A DNA stretch of 64,000 nt from Mycobacterium sp. OAS707 (GCF_014873705.1 NZ_JADBDS010000001.1:2098203-2162202); one strand, 5' to 3'; numbered from the stretch's first letter, positions 39,866 to 49,225 are shown. Notes: generated from the letters alone by a model not told the origin. Translations and numbers: made by a program.

Positions 39866-40947
39866 GCGCGTTTGACCACGGGTTGCTGATCGGCAAGTTC
39901 TACCCGCCGCACCTTGGACACCACGCCGGCATTCGCGCCGCTGCCGCACGATGCCGCCGATTCACCGTCCTGGTGATGTCCGCTGCAGTCGAGTCGATCC
40001 CGCTGGAGCAGAGGGTGTCGTGGCTGCGTGAGGAGCACCGCAGCGACGCAAATGTCCGAGTCTTGGGGGTCCGCTGCGATGCGCCCTTAGATGTCACGGA
40101 CGAACAGGTGTGGACCGCGCAGGTCGCCGTGATGCAGGCTGCGCTCCGGTGCGGATGTGCACCGGCCGTGGATGCAGTGTTTTGCGGTGACGACTACGGC
40201 GACGAGCTGGCCAGCCGGTTCGGCGCCACCGCGGTGCGCCTGGATCGCTACGGAAGTAGCACCGCAGTGCGACGCGACTTGGCGTCGCATTGGGGCGAAC
40301 TGGCGCCAGCCACCCGGGCAGGCTTGACCACACGAGTCATTGTGGTGGGCGCCGAATCAACGGGGACGACCACCGTTGCGCAGGAGCTGGCCGCGCATTA
40401 CCAGGCGCGGGGTGGGGTGTGGGCAAACACGCGCTGTGTGCGGGAGTACGGACGCGAGTACACCGAGATCAAACATCGCCGCCAAGGCGGCCAACTACGC
40501 GACTTGGTCTGGGAGCGTGACGATTTCGATGTCGTCGCCGCGGAGCAGACGCGCCAAGAGGAGAAAGCGGCTCGCGTCGGCTCCCCGCTCTTGGTCTGCG
40601 ACACTGATGCATTCGCAACCGCCCTGTGGGAGCGGCGCTATCTCGCAGCGGCCGCCCGTACGGGTCAGATGTGGACGCGAGTTCCGCCGCGAGCGGTGTA
40701 CCTCGTCACTGATCACCAAGGCGTGCCGTGGGAGGACGATGGCTGGCGCGAGGGTGACCTCGAGCTGCGGGCGGCGATGACGCAGTGGTTCATCGACGCT
40801 TTGACCCTGGCGGGACATTCCTGGGTGCTGCTGACGGGTGATCTCAGTCAGCGTGTGGATCTGGCCATACGCACGGTGGATCCCCTGTTGCATCTGAGGG
40901 CTAAGTTCGGAGAACCCTTGCACGGCCCGGGTTTCGAAGGAACATAG
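39862..40947 (+). CDS. nadR: NadR-type NMN adenylyltransferase / ribosylnicotinamide kinase
   Basis: 361 residues. The nucleotidyltransferase half has GKFYPPHLGHHAGI (HxGH at 17-20 in the form HLGHH) and the later SSTAVR motif (RYGSSTAVRRDL). The kinase half starts near 155 with Walker A GAESTGTTTVAQ and has VREYGREYTE and a CDTDAFATALW segment. It converts nicotinamide riboside to NMN and NAD. There is no N-terminal helix-turn-helix, so regulation is left to NrtR. Last gene of the NrtR-controlled unit. Confidence 0.92.
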   Translation: MSAFDHGLLIGKFYPPHLGHHAGIRAAAARCRRFTVLVMSAAVESIPLEQRVSWLREEHRSDANVRVLGVRCDAPLDVTDEQVWTAQVAVMQAALRCGCAPAVDAVFCGDDYGDELASRFGATAVRLDRYGSSTAVRRDLASHWGELAPATRAGLTTRVIVVGAESTGTTTVAQELAAHYQARGGVWANTRCVREYGREYTEIKHRRQGGQLRDLVWERDDFDVVAAEQTRQEEKAARVGSPLLVCDTDAFATALWERRYLAAAARTGQMWTRVPPRAVYLVTDHQGVPWEDDGWREGDLELRAAMTQWFIDALTLAGHSWVLLTGDLSQRVDLAIRTVDPLLHLRAKFGEPLHGPGFEGT

Positions 40948-40960
40948 TCGCCTGGCGGCG

Positions 40961-41836
40961 TCACCACTGGTATGCACACGCCGCACAGGTCCAAGGCTCT
41001 GGGTTGACGCAGCATCCACGAATATTGCGCCATGGCGGGACATACTGGGTCGACGGCTCACCGAACAATCCTCGTTGTGTGCGCTGCGCGCCACAGCGGG
41101 GACATCTGGGATGCTGCGAAAAGCGGAAGTCGAGCAGGCTGGTGTGTCCATCGTCGTGCATACGGACAACACACCGCTCGCACAGCACCCCCGGCCAATC
41201 GGCGGGAAGCGTTGGTAGCAGCCAACTCTTAGGCGAGTATGGCCCGTCGATGTAGCTGGCACGGCCGTTAGCCGCTTGGATGAGCACCTCCGGCCCCTCG
41301 CGTCGTGGCGCATCGACAGTGCGAATGTGCACAACATCACGGGCGTCTTCGCCAGTCATATCGATGGGGTCATCGCATCCGGTACATGTCCCCTGCGAAT
41401 GCAGCAAGATCCGGGCTGCGGCCACCGTCGAATGCCCGTACCGCATCGAGGGATCACTGCGGTACCTGCATTCGTCCAACGCCAGCTCCATCTGTACCGC
41501 GGCGTCTCCGTGTAGTTGCCACACTTCGCGGGGGTCCTGATCGTGCCTGAAGTCCATCACCGCGGTAAGCGTCGTCAAGTCGACCAAGGTGGGCGCGTGA
41601 TCAGACCATTCGACTACCGCACGGTCCATGCGACCGTCGATGCCCACTCTTCCGAGGGTCGTCAAGATGGCGGGCGGATCGGTGTCCAGGACAATGGCCA
41701 CCGCGTCGCCCACCTGAGCGCCGAAGCCGTGTCGCCAGGGTCGGTACGGGCTGCGAGAATCCAACAGCGCGATCACCGCGTCTTTCCAGGGCGTTCCCTC
41801 GACGATGTGAAGGCGTTCGGTCTTTGTTTGCGTCAC
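40961..41836 (-). CDS. Unrecognised zinc-binding protein
   Basis: 291 residues. The N-terminal half (1-150) lacks cysteines and has the pattern WKDAVIALLDSRSPYRPW. The C-terminal half carries CTGCDDPIDMTGEDA, LCERCVVRMHDDGH, CPRCGAQRTQRGLFG and a last CCVNPEPWTCAACAYQW, that is at least two zinc-ribbon/HNH-like sites. The CERC...H...CPRC spacing is reminiscent of HNH-associated zinc clusters, but the catalytic HN pair cannot be placed. Convergent with nadR (13 bp). Function unknown. Confidence 0.6.
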   Translation of the reverse strand: MTQTKTERLHIVEGTPWKDAVIALLDSRSPYRPWRHGFGAQVGDAVAIVLDTDPPAILTTLGRVGIDGRMDRAVVEWSDHAPTLVDLTTLTAVMDFRHDQDPREVWQLHGDAAVQMELALDECRYRSDPSMRYGHSTVAAARILLHSQGTCTGCDDPIDMTGEDARDVVHIRTVDAPRREGPEVLIQAANGRASYIDGPYSPKSWLLPTLPADWPGVLCERCVVRMHDDGHTSLLDFRFSQHPRCPRCGAQRTQRGLFGEPSTQYVPPWRNIRGCCVNPEPWTCAACAYQW

Positions 41837-42027
41837 CTACCAATTATTCCAGAGAGGTATGACAATTCAGGCCGCACAGCGTTTGCTGACAGGTTCAGTC
41901 GACGTTCAACCGCCGAGCGAGGTCCCAGCCACCCTGATCGCGATGAAGCCGAGGTCGCCGCACAACGAGTGGCCGCGAGCCCGCGAAAGGCCGATGTAGA
42001 GACGTTCCCCAGACCGCTCGAAGGCCA

Positions 42028-42738
42028 TCAGCAGCACTCATCGCATTGTCCGGTCGCTGGGAGCTCTATGTGGTGGACCTTGCAATACTCGGGAGGCTGA
42101 TTGTGGTCGAAACGAGCGAATGACCGTCTGGCGGGCAGCACCCACTGCTGAACGTCAGGGAACGGGTCGCCATCGCGTATGAACATAAGAACCGACGACG
42201 ATATGGTCTGCCACCAACCTCTGGCGCCGTCGGGTTCGACATCGAACACTTTGAGGAACGTGGTCTTGCCGTCCGCCATAAAGAACGAGCCGTCGCGCTC
42301 GTAAAACCGGCCGCCGACGCCGCCACGCCGGAGATTGAAGAGGTCGGCAGCCTCGTCCAGCAGCGGAGACAATCCTGTCACGTCGTACCGACGGCCCGAG
42401 TGCAAGCTCCAACCAATCGCATCCGTCGTAAACACTGATCCGTCAGTTGATACTCCGAATTGCGCGGCTCCTGGGACTGAGGTCATCGCAATGGCCCGCA
42501 CGATGAGTAGCTCGATCGGGTCTGCACGGACGAGGGCCGGACTCGCTTCGGCTACCGGCCGCTTGTCCTTGAACCGGCCTTGCGGCGGTAAGAAGTCGCC
42601 GTGCCAATGCGCTAATCGCACGGTCAACGCCATCGCCGCGCGCTCTTGCACATCGGGGGTGGAGTCGCGTTGGTTGGCCATACGCTGCATCGAGGCCCTA
42701 GTTATGTCGGCAATCTGTGCCGGAAGCAGTCCCGGCAT
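42028..42738 (-). CDS. Unrecognised protein, last gene of the ATPase operon
   Basis: 236 residues. N-terminal helix with ASMQRMANQRDSTPDVQERA; central beta-rich part FGVSTDGSVFTTDAIGWSLHSGRRYDV and GGRFYERDGSFFMADGKT; C-terminal CKVHHIELPATGQCDECC, a likely zinc site. No family was recognised. It follows a 49-residue ORF by 12 bp on the same strand and is inferred to belong to the six-gene operon headed by the helix-hairpin-helix protein. The 190 bp after it (41837-42027) show nothing recognisable. Confidence 0.55.
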   Translation of the reverse strand: MPGLLPAQIADITRASMQRMANQRDSTPDVQERAAMALTVRLAHWHGDFLPPQGRFKDKRPVAEASPALVRADPIELLIVRAIAMTSVPGAAQFGVSTDGSVFTTDAIGWSLHSGRRYDVTGLSPLLDEAADLFNLRRGGVGGRFYERDGSFFMADGKTTFLKVFDVEPDGARGWWQTISSSVLMFIRDGDPFPDVQQWVLPARRSFARFDHNQPPEYCKVHHIELPATGQCDECC

Positions 42739-42750
42739 ATCCGTGTCCTC

Positions 42751-42900
42751 CTACCCCTCAAGTGCCTGCAGGAGTGGCAGGCTGGCGTCGTCGGGTATGA
42801 CCGTCGGCCCAAACGCACCGACAAGCTCAGCGCCTGGCGGCGTATGTCGGCGGCCGTACCGAAGCCCAGATTGCTCTTGCGGTTCAAGGATGAATTCCAT
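42751..42900 (-). CDS. Very small unrecognised protein within the ATPase operon
   Basis: 49 residues from ATG 42900 behind gaggacgagg, with the sequence start MEFILEPQEQSGLRYGRR and end IPDDASLPLLQALEG. Too short for confident detection, but the ribosome-binding site, ATG and placement between two genes (67 bp and 12 bp) support it. Codon third positions are mostly G/C. No function can be suggested. Confidence 0.45.
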   Translation of the reverse strand: MEFILEPQEQSGLRYGRRHTPPGAELVGAFGPTVIPDDASLPLLQALEG

Positions 42901-42967
42901 CCTCGTCCTCAACCCCCGTCGCACGAAATCTGCCGAAGAACTTCAACATGTCGGCCAACTCGACTGC

Positions 42968-43315
42968 TCACTGCGCCTGCAACCGTCTCACCGCACCGAC
43001 GAGCTGTGTAATCTCGGCGAGCGACGGCTGCAGTTCGTAGGCGTGCCGGTGCACCGCCAGACTCAATCCGTGCCAAACCCGCTTCGCCTGCTCGCCGAGA
43101 GCGGGACCTCGAAGCGCCCCTAGCGCAACGAGTTTCGATCTTGTCGTGGGAAAGCCATACGCCTGCTTCGTCCACGACGCGCACTGCTCGTCAAGCCATT
43201 CCTCTAGTGCGGAGCGTGCCAGCAGCGCCGCGATGCGCGGCCCGCGACCGCCCAATCCGTACTCCCCCTCGAGCAGTCGGTCAGCTTCGTCAAGTACGGC
43301 GTTGCGATCGTTCAT
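42968..43315 (-). CDS. Small helical (HEPN-like) protein coupled to the ATPase
   Basis: 115 residues, all helical. The C-terminal half RVWHGLSLAVHRHAYELQPSLAEI resembles the HEPN-type pattern WHGLSxAxHxHAYEL that I recall in small actinobacterial proteins. A HEPN RNase active site (RX4-6H) is possible but not certain (R..., then H in AVHRH). The start overlaps the ATPase stop (ATGA), so the two proteins are produced together and probably form a complex. Confidence 0.6.
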   Translation of the reverse strand: MNDRNAVLDEADRLLEGEYGLGGRGPRIAALLARSALEEWLDEQCASWTKQAYGFPTTRSKLVALGALRGPALGEQAKRVWHGLSLAVHRHAYELQPSLAEITQLVGAVRRLQAQ

Positions 43316-45750
43316 CAGGCGAGCCGTCCGAGGTCCTCAACTGCCAACCGGGCCTGTTTGACGGCTTCACGGTAATCCCGGATTCCGGCGTGTATCCCCT
43401 TGGTCGCCACCATCATGGTGGCTTTGCGTGCTGAACCGCCATCCAACCACTTGTCGATCGCCGCACTATTAGTCGGATCCACCGCCAGCGCGACACGCTG
43501 CCGCGTCGTCGTGGCGTCGTTCCACATGTCCTCGAGTTCGGCGCGCGAGTTGCCTGCGGTGAACTGGCGCGAGGAGAAGACGTCCCACGCCGTGACCTCC
43601 AGCGCCTCTCGGCACAGCAGCGGAACAGCCTTCTTCTTGATGTCGTCGGGGACGGCCTCGTCGACCGCGATTGCAAAGGCATCCTCAAGTAGTCGGTCTG
43701 CGGGCCGAGTCGATTCCGTCACGGTGACAACCGAATTCGCACCACGAACAAGTTCCACGATCCGCGCCGGCGACCGTGACATTCTGATGGCCGAAGGGAG
43801 TCGGTCGTCGTGGGTGAAGACGATGACTTGGCGGTTCTCGGCAAGCCGGGTCAGCACCTGCAGGAAGCCGTCGATCTTCGACGGGTCCATCGCCTGGATG
43901 GGGTCGTCGAGCACGAGAAAGCGAAACGGGCTCGCCGGCGACGTGGCACGCGGAATGAAGATCGCCAGCGACAGCGCCTGCAGCTCGCCCTGACTCATCA
44001 CCCCGAACGCGTCGGTGTCCGACCCATCTACGTCGGCCTTCAAAACAACTCGGCGCGTGGTCTTTTGGCCTTCGAGCCGGATCTCGCCGAGATCGACGTT
44101 GCTTTCCTGCCGCAGCGCGGCCCAAATGCCCTTCGCCTGGTCGGCCAGCGGGGTGATGCGTTCGTTGCGAAGCATCCCGCCGTTCTTCTGCAGCCACTTA
44201 AGAGCCTCGTCGGCGACAGCGAGCCGAGGCTCCGCTTCAGCCACCTTCTCGGCCTTGCTGATCCATCCCGCAAGCTCCAAGGCCACGGGATGCCATGCGT
44301 CAGCGCGTGATTGGATCAAAGCGGCGGCCTGTTGGCGCAGATTCGCATAGGCCTGGCGCAGTGGTTCGAGAGTCTCGGTCACGTGGTCGGCGAGAGCGCC
44401 GTCGTCGTCGACGGGCAGCTTCACGAAGGCGTCGTAGGTGGTGCGGGCGGCGTCCAGGTCGGTGAGGTCGGCGTCCGCAGTCGGCGGGGCCGGAACTTCG
44501 CGGATGGCCGCCAAAACTGCGGAGCGGGCTTGGGCAGTCGCGGCCCGCGCAGCGGTCAGCGCCTGAGCGGCCTCCTGTTCCTGTTCCAGGGCGGCGCGAG
44601 CAGCGACTGCCCAGTTCGCGTCCAAGGTTCCGTGCCCGCACACCGGGCACTTCTGGTCACCGAAGTGCTCGTGGAAGTCGAGTCCCATCTCCAGCAGCTG
44701 GGCGCGGTCGGCGGCGAGCGCATCGGAGCGCTCCGCCTCCTGCCGCTGGCTGTCGGCGGCGGACCGCAGCGCGGCACACTTCAGCGCCATGTCGTCGGGC
44801 TCGGGAGTGGTGAGGCGCTCGGCTCGCAGCCACGCTTGCGGGACGGCGGCATTAGTGCCGTCGGTGATCAACGGTCGCACCACGTCAAGGATCGGCTTGG
44901 TCTTGCGGACCTGCGCCAGAGCGGTTGCCGCCCTTGGGTCTTCGTGTGACTCCAGGGTCGGCTTCAGCGCGTCACGGGCCTTGCGTAGTTCGGCTGCGGG
45001 TTGGCGCAGTTGCTTGACCTCAGCGTCGAGACGCGCCATCGCGTCGGTGAGCTGTTCGAGGCCGAGCAGCTTGTAGAGCTGGTCGTAGAAGGCGCTGGGA
45101 CTGCCCTCGAGAATTCCGCTCAATTCGTCGTAGCTCATCAGCGGGCGATACATCTCGAGCGCACTGTCCCATCCGAGCACCGAGACGTCTTCTTGCTTCT
45201 TGCCTTTGCGCTGCACCCACCGCTTGGAGTCGTCGACAGCGACGTCGTCGCCGGGTGGCCAGTCGACTCCGATCATGGTGGTGCCTTCGCCTTCCTCGGC
45301 GAGGCCCACACGGATCTCTGACTTCTTGCCGGCATGCAAGTTGCGCCAGTCCTGCGACCAGATCACAGGTTTGTTCTTCCAGCGCGAATTGGTGCCGGTG
45401 AGCGCGAGCTCCAGCCCCTCGGCGAGCGTCGACTTGCCCGAGCCGTTGCGGCCGGCGACGACGGTCAGGCCGGGTCCGGGCTTCAGCGGCAGCGTTACCT
45501 TCGGGCCGATGCCGCGGAAGCCCTCGACGGTGACCTCGGTGAGGTAGGCACCGGTCGGTTCGCTGGGCTCCTCGATCGGCGCCGTGAGGGACTCGACGAG
45601 TTCGCGGCGGGTAGTGCCCCCGCCGAGGACTTCGGACAGGTCCTCGGAGGACTCCAGTGCGGCCAGGACGACGAGGCGGGCCTGTTCGCTGAGGTCCGGG
45701 TCTTCGTCGGCGCGGGCCAGTACGTCGTTCTTCAGCCGCTCATCCGACAC
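43315..45750 (-). CDS. Rad50/RecF-like AAA ATPase, core of a candidate defence operon
   Basis: 811 residues. After a 70-residue helical extension comes an ABC-ATPase head: Walker A GRNGSGKST at 100-108. Long coiled segments flank a zinc-hook-like CPVCGHGTLD near residue 370. Then the signature MSQGELQALSLAIF, Walker B RFLVLDDPIQAMD and the H-loop VIVFTHDDRLPSA. The last about 160 residues are an extra helical domain. SMC/RecF-like ATPases with a small partner gene are frequent in anti-phage systems. Specific family not recognised; the call as ATPase is firm. Confidence 0.88.
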   Translation of the reverse strand: MSDERLKNDVLARADEDPDLSEQARLVVLAALESSEDLSEVLGGGTTRRELVESLTAPIEEPSEPTGAYLTEVTVEGFRGIGPKVTLPLKPGPGLTVVAGRNGSGKSTLAEGLELALTGTNSRWKNKPVIWSQDWRNLHAGKKSEIRVGLAEEGEGTTMIGVDWPPGDDVAVDDSKRWVQRKGKKQEDVSVLGWDSALEMYRPLMSYDELSGILEGSPSAFYDQLYKLLGLEQLTDAMARLDAEVKQLRQPAAELRKARDALKPTLESHEDPRAATALAQVRKTKPILDVVRPLITDGTNAAVPQAWLRAERLTTPEPDDMALKCAALRSAADSQRQEAERSDALAADRAQLLEMGLDFHEHFGDQKCPVCGHGTLDANWAVAARAALEQEQEAAQALTAARAATAQARSAVLAAIREVPAPPTADADLTDLDAARTTYDAFVKLPVDDDGALADHVTETLEPLRQAYANLRQQAAALIQSRADAWHPVALELAGWISKAEKVAEAEPRLAVADEALKWLQKNGGMLRNERITPLADQAKGIWAALRQESNVDLGEIRLEGQKTTRRVVLKADVDGSDTDAFGVMSQGELQALSLAIFIPRATSPASPFRFLVLDDPIQAMDPSKIDGFLQVLTRLAENRQVIVFTHDDRLPSAIRMSRSPARIVELVRGANSVVTVTESTRPADRLLEDAFAIAVDEAVPDDIKKKAVPLLCREALEVTAWDVFSSRQFTAGNSRAELEDMWNDATTTRQRVALAVDPTNSAAIDKWLDGGSARKATMMVATKGIHAGIRDYREAVKQARLAVEDLGRLA

Positions 45751-45771
45751 GCATCCACCTCCCGATCTGAG

Positions 45772-45963
45772 TCAAGGCTGCGGGTCAACACCGTCTAGCC
45801 ATAGCCGCAGATCGAAGCCTCCCCGCTCGTCGCGCTTGACTCGTGCGATGTCGACGATGGTAGCGAGAGCGGCCCCGTGCTCGACAGCGATCGCGGCGAG
45901 GACTTCCGGACGTCGGATGCATTGCTTCAGAGGTACAAGCGCTCGACCGGCAAGCTGTCCCAC
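45772..45963 (-). CDS. Small unrecognised protein between glycosylase-like and ATPase genes
   Basis: 63 residues, GTG 45963 behind ggaggttaac, an excellent ribosome-binding site. The sequence MGQLAGRALVPLKQCIRRPE followed by VLAAIAVEHGAALATIVDIARVKRD has a helix-strand pattern and mostly G/C third positions. It starts 4 bp after the preceding stop and ends 21 bp before the ATPase start. Function unknown; could be an operon-specific regulator. Confidence 0.6.
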   Translation of the reverse strand: MGQLAGRALVPLKQCIRRPEVLAAIAVEHGAALATIVDIARVKRDERGGFDLRLWLDGVDPQP

Positions 45964-45967
45964 CGCG

Positions 45968-46735
45968 TTAACCTCCTAAACTGCAGCCGGAGTGCCCGCG
46001 TCGGCTAGTCCGCCTACTTGTCCGGCGCAACCTTGATTCGGCGCTACCGTGGTGCCAGATCGCGTGATCGAGCTGTAGCACGCTGGCCTGAAGCTCCTCG
46101 GCCAAAATCGTGACTAGCTGCGCGGCTTCGACGTCGGACACGTGACGTTCGAGGGCATCGTCCACGAATCGGTTGATCATGACGTCGGCTTTCACGCCCG
46201 GCAGCCCAAGGTTCATTAGGAAGTAGGTTGCCGCTTGACGACCTACACCTCGACCTCTCCGAATGGCCCTCAAAAGGTCCATCGGTCGTTCTGCATGCGA
46301 CTCCACGACGTCTCGAGCGTTTCGAATGCCTGCGGCCAACAGTGCGGAAGCGGAGGTGTAAACCGCGAGCGCCTTTGTTGGCCTATCTGGCGAATTGGGA
46401 ACCGCGACAGCATTGCTTTTCAAGACTGCGCGAAACCCGTCGACACCTCCAAGGGCTTCCACTTCGTCGATCATCTGTTGAAAGTCATTCAGCGGCCTAC
46501 CAACATGAGCACGCCAGCGTTCTACGACAGCGCGAGGTCCCTTCACTGCCGATCGACCGTATACAGCTCGAAGAGAAAAGATGGAATCTAAAAGGGCTGC
46601 TTCCGCTTCATCTCGGTAACCTGCAGGTGTTGGCGGCCATTTGATCGCGTCGCGCCCGATCGTCTTGTCTACGTGATCAAGAAGACGTCGTAGCAGCATC
46701 GGATCGACAGAATTTGCGTTCGCCAGAGCACCCAC
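45968..46735 (-). CDS. Helix-hairpin-helix (HhH-GPD, DNA-glycosylase-like) protein
   Basis: 255 residues, mainly helical. Residues 150-200 show the HhH-GPD pattern: RRGRGVGRQAATYFLMNLGLPG followed by VKADVMINRFVDDAL, with the aspartate where glycosylases keep the catalytic Asp (KADVMINRFV). The N-terminus LLDHVDKTIGRDAIKW and an interior TSASALLAAGIR match the helical first domain. Such proteins excise bases or bind modified DNA. It heads the six-gene operon, 4 bp before the next gene. The basic Ser/Arg tail (SRLRRTSRRTSRRGH) may bind DNA. Confidence 0.65.
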   Translation of the reverse strand: MGALANANSVDPMLLRRLLDHVDKTIGRDAIKWPPTPAGYRDEAEAALLDSIFSLRAVYGRSAVKGPRAVVERWRAHVGRPLNDFQQMIDEVEALGGVDGFRAVLKSNAVAVPNSPDRPTKALAVYTSASALLAAGIRNARDVVESHAERPMDLLRAIRRGRGVGRQAATYFLMNLGLPGVKADVMINRFVDDALERHVSDVEAAQLVTILAEELQASVLQLDHAIWHHGSAESRLRRTSRRTSRRGHSGCSLGG

Positions 46736-46839
46736 TCGAAGATCGTAACTTCGAGACGCTGATTAACCTGCCACCATGGAGCCTCCACCGGATCCAAGCC
46801 GCCGCGCTCGTTCGACCTTGCGTTGCAACAAATGGCAGG

Positions 46840-47640
46840 CGCCCGCGTCAGAGAATTCCAGCGATTCAAAGACTACAGGCTTCTCGCCGAGCAAACCGGA
46901 GTCAGCGGCAGGCACCGCACAGCGAGCAGGACGTCGATGCGCACCTCGACGGCCTGGCACCGGAATTTGTCCAGAAACGACCCTGGCGTTTCGGGTGCGG
47001 AGCGGACAACGGGGTACAAGATTCACCCTGGCAGCATCGCAAGATTGGCCCTCCGACTTCTTCATCTTGATACGGACACGTTTGATAGGAAACCTAGAAC
47101 TTTCTGTCGAGCGCACCCAAGCGGTACTTGCTTAGCTTCGTCTTGCTTAACCAGTCGAACCGTCCATAGCCAATCTCTCGCTAGCGACCGGGGTTGTCGT
47201 ACCGGTCTAAAGCTTGATGACCCCAGCTACGCTTTACCTAGAGCTACTGGCAGCTCCAAATACAACTTTCAGTTTCGACCACACTCGCTTGCGGCCAACA
47301 TAATTGAGCATCGAGAGGGCCAAGTTGAGGTTGATCAGGTGTTCGTTGCCCAGCGGAACGGTGACAACGTCGTGTTCCTCGTCGAAGCGGACACGGAAGG
47401 TCAGCGGCTTACTCGCGAAGCATGGGCTTCTCTTTCCCCCGCCTAGCCGTTCGTCCGCTCGTCCCAGACGGCATGGAGATTGTGCCTGCATACGTCCGCG
47501 CCAGCCATGGTTATGAAATGATCGGCTTCCACATAGCGGAATGCTCGTCTCTCTGCGGGGCGATACTCAGACCGCCTCCGTCGGCATGGTCAAAGTGGAA
47601 CACCATGTGTCCCTGCGTCTTCCCTTCGCTGTTCCACGTT
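46840..47640 (+). pseudogene. Frameshifted relic of the PD-(D/E)XK-like gene found at 62661-63554
   Basis: Pieces in alternating frames match the 297-residue protein in order: SVDAHLDGLAPEFVQKRPWR near 46930, GTRFTLAASQDWPSDFFIL near 47020, then LDDPSYALPRATGSSKYNFQ with FRPHS near 47215, EGQVEVDQVFVAQRNGDN with VVFLVEA to about 47395, and GMEIVPAYVRASHGYEMIGF with HIAECSS to about 47550. At least three frame changes, no intact start. It is the only content of the roughly 960-bp gap between the ATPase operon and the island. Confidence 0.75.
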
Positions 47641-47701
47641 TGACACATGCAACCAGCGTCAGAAGCGTCCCTAACCCGCATTTAACACGTACAGCGCTTG
47701 C

Positions 47702-49144
47702 CTAGCTCGACGCCTTTACGAGACGATGTCCACGCAGCGTTACTCCACATCTCTTCAGTTCCGCATTCCATCCATCCTCGAGCCCAATCATGTTGGGATT
47801 CAAATACAATCCAGCGCGCACCTCTGCGGCCGTCAGACGGCGGTATTTGGCTAAGTCTGGATCTTCGGGCGCGAGGAACTCTTCTTTGCGATGCAGCAGA
47901 GGCCGGTTGGATCGATCACCGAATCGCTGGAAATTTGAGTTAAGCGACGTCATATCAACGCCATACGTCCAATCTAACGTGGGATGCGGGTGCTTATCGA
48001 AGTCCGGATACGAGGACCACGAGACACGGCGACCTCGATGGTCAAGCTTGAGTATGTTCCATCCATCGGGACGTCCCGCTGCTACAAATCCGCAGTGCTC
48101 GTACAGCCGCAGCACTACAGGCACTTTCGGAACTGCGCGCCGATGAACATACAGCGCCGTAGCTGTCAGCTTTCCGGGCGAGTTCTGCATTGCCCCACGG
48201 ATATACTTGTCATCCCTGATCTTTGACAGCAGGCGGTCAGCTCTTGCGCATGCCTCCCGATAACTCTTGAAACAGGATTTAATATCCGCTTGCACACCGA
48301 GCGGAAGAGCATTGAAGGACGCGCGTCCATTGAAGATTGATGTTCCCAAGTACAGCAACGTGTCGAGCGTAGTGCGTTTGAAGCCTTCGGCAACCCGTTC
48401 GGGGGAGGCACCCTTATTCACTAGGTCGAGTATTGTCCGACGCGAGAGCGTGCCAAGGAGCGGAAGCAGTTCCGCTGGAATCTCCTCGAACAAGGGGGGC
48501 CTGCCTCGCTTCTCAGTGAACGAGACGACCTCGGCTACCGCCGCTGAGTAATCCTGGCTCCTCGCCCACTCATAATCAGCAATAGTACCGCGAGCGAGAT
48601 AAGCGAACCTGTCTTCGTCATTACGGAAGGCGTAGACGACGCCTGGGACGGGAGACACACATCTGCGACCTGTCACTTCCTCAACTACTTGCCGCAGCTC
48701 ACGCGGGCTGTAGAAATGCTGGAAAGTGTTGCGGCTAGTGAGAATTCCATCGCCTGACGTAGTCCCGTTCAGCGAGTTGACTTCCCACTGCAGCCGGCTC
48801 GATACCACTATTGCGCCCTCAGCTAGGCTCCAAGCCCTTTCGAGGGTCGCGCGGCGTTCTATCGAGTCTTCGATAACGTTTAAGACGTACGTCAGCAGTA
48901 CGACATCGCGCTTCTCAAGGGGTGTGTCGGCTGCAAAGTATGGATCCCAGCCTCTGACAGCAATTCCCATGCGCCCTAAGCGATTTACGTCCTGACCACG
49001 ACCGCAACCGTAATCGAGTACCGAGAGCTCCGGTCGAATTATGTGATCGCGAAGACTTTGCCGAACCGGCATCGAAAGATCGCCCCGTCCGATTGCTGTG
49101 CGATGTCGGCGGCTTCCCCAGTCGGGCTCCCGCGGCGGCGTCAT
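47702..49144 (-). CDS. DNA phosphorothioation-associated putative methyltransferase
   Basis: 480 residues. The start HRTAIGRGDLSMPVRQ and then VLDYGCGRGQDVNRL (S-adenosylmethionine motif I) with GWDPYF is characteristic of the methyltransferase-like family found only beside DNA phosphorothioation genes. LTYVLNVIED follows as motif IV. The C-terminal half (250-480) is specific to this family. It is the last gene of the island's minus-strand series, 81 bp after the helicase gene. Its substrate is not established. Confidence 0.85.
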   Translation of the reverse strand: MTPPREPDWGSRRHRTAIGRGDLSMPVRQSLRDHIIRPELSVLDYGCGRGQDVNRLGRMGIAVRGWDPYFAADTPLEKRDVVLLTYVLNVIEDSIERRATLERAWSLAEGAIVVSSRLQWEVNSLNGTTSGDGILTSRNTFQHFYSPRELRQVVEEVTGRRCVSPVPGVVYAFRNDEDRFAYLARGTIADYEWARSQDYSAAVAEVVSFTEKRGRPPLFEEIPAELLPLLGTLSRRTILDLVNKGASPERVAEGFKRTTLDTLLYLGTSIFNGRASFNALPLGVQADIKSCFKSYREACARADRLLSKIRDDKYIRGAMQNSPGKLTATALYVHRRAVPKVPVVLRLYEHCGFVAAGRPDGWNILKLDHRGRRVSWSSYPDFDKHPHPTLDWTYGVDMTSLNSNFQRFGDRSNRPLLHRKEEFLAPEDPDLAKYRRLTAAEVRAGLYLNPNMIGLEDGWNAELKRCGVTLRGHRLVKASS

Positions 49145-49225
49145 GTTCCGCGGCCGTCGACTTCTGACGGCCAGAACACGCGACCTGCAGCAACGGTCCG
49201 CTCGTCAGCCACGCTGTCCGTCGCC

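Noticed and set aside
42646..43011. 121-codon plus-strand ORF
   Set aside because: Antisense to the 49-residue ORF and the small HEPN-like gene; cysteine/arginine-rich, no conserved pattern.
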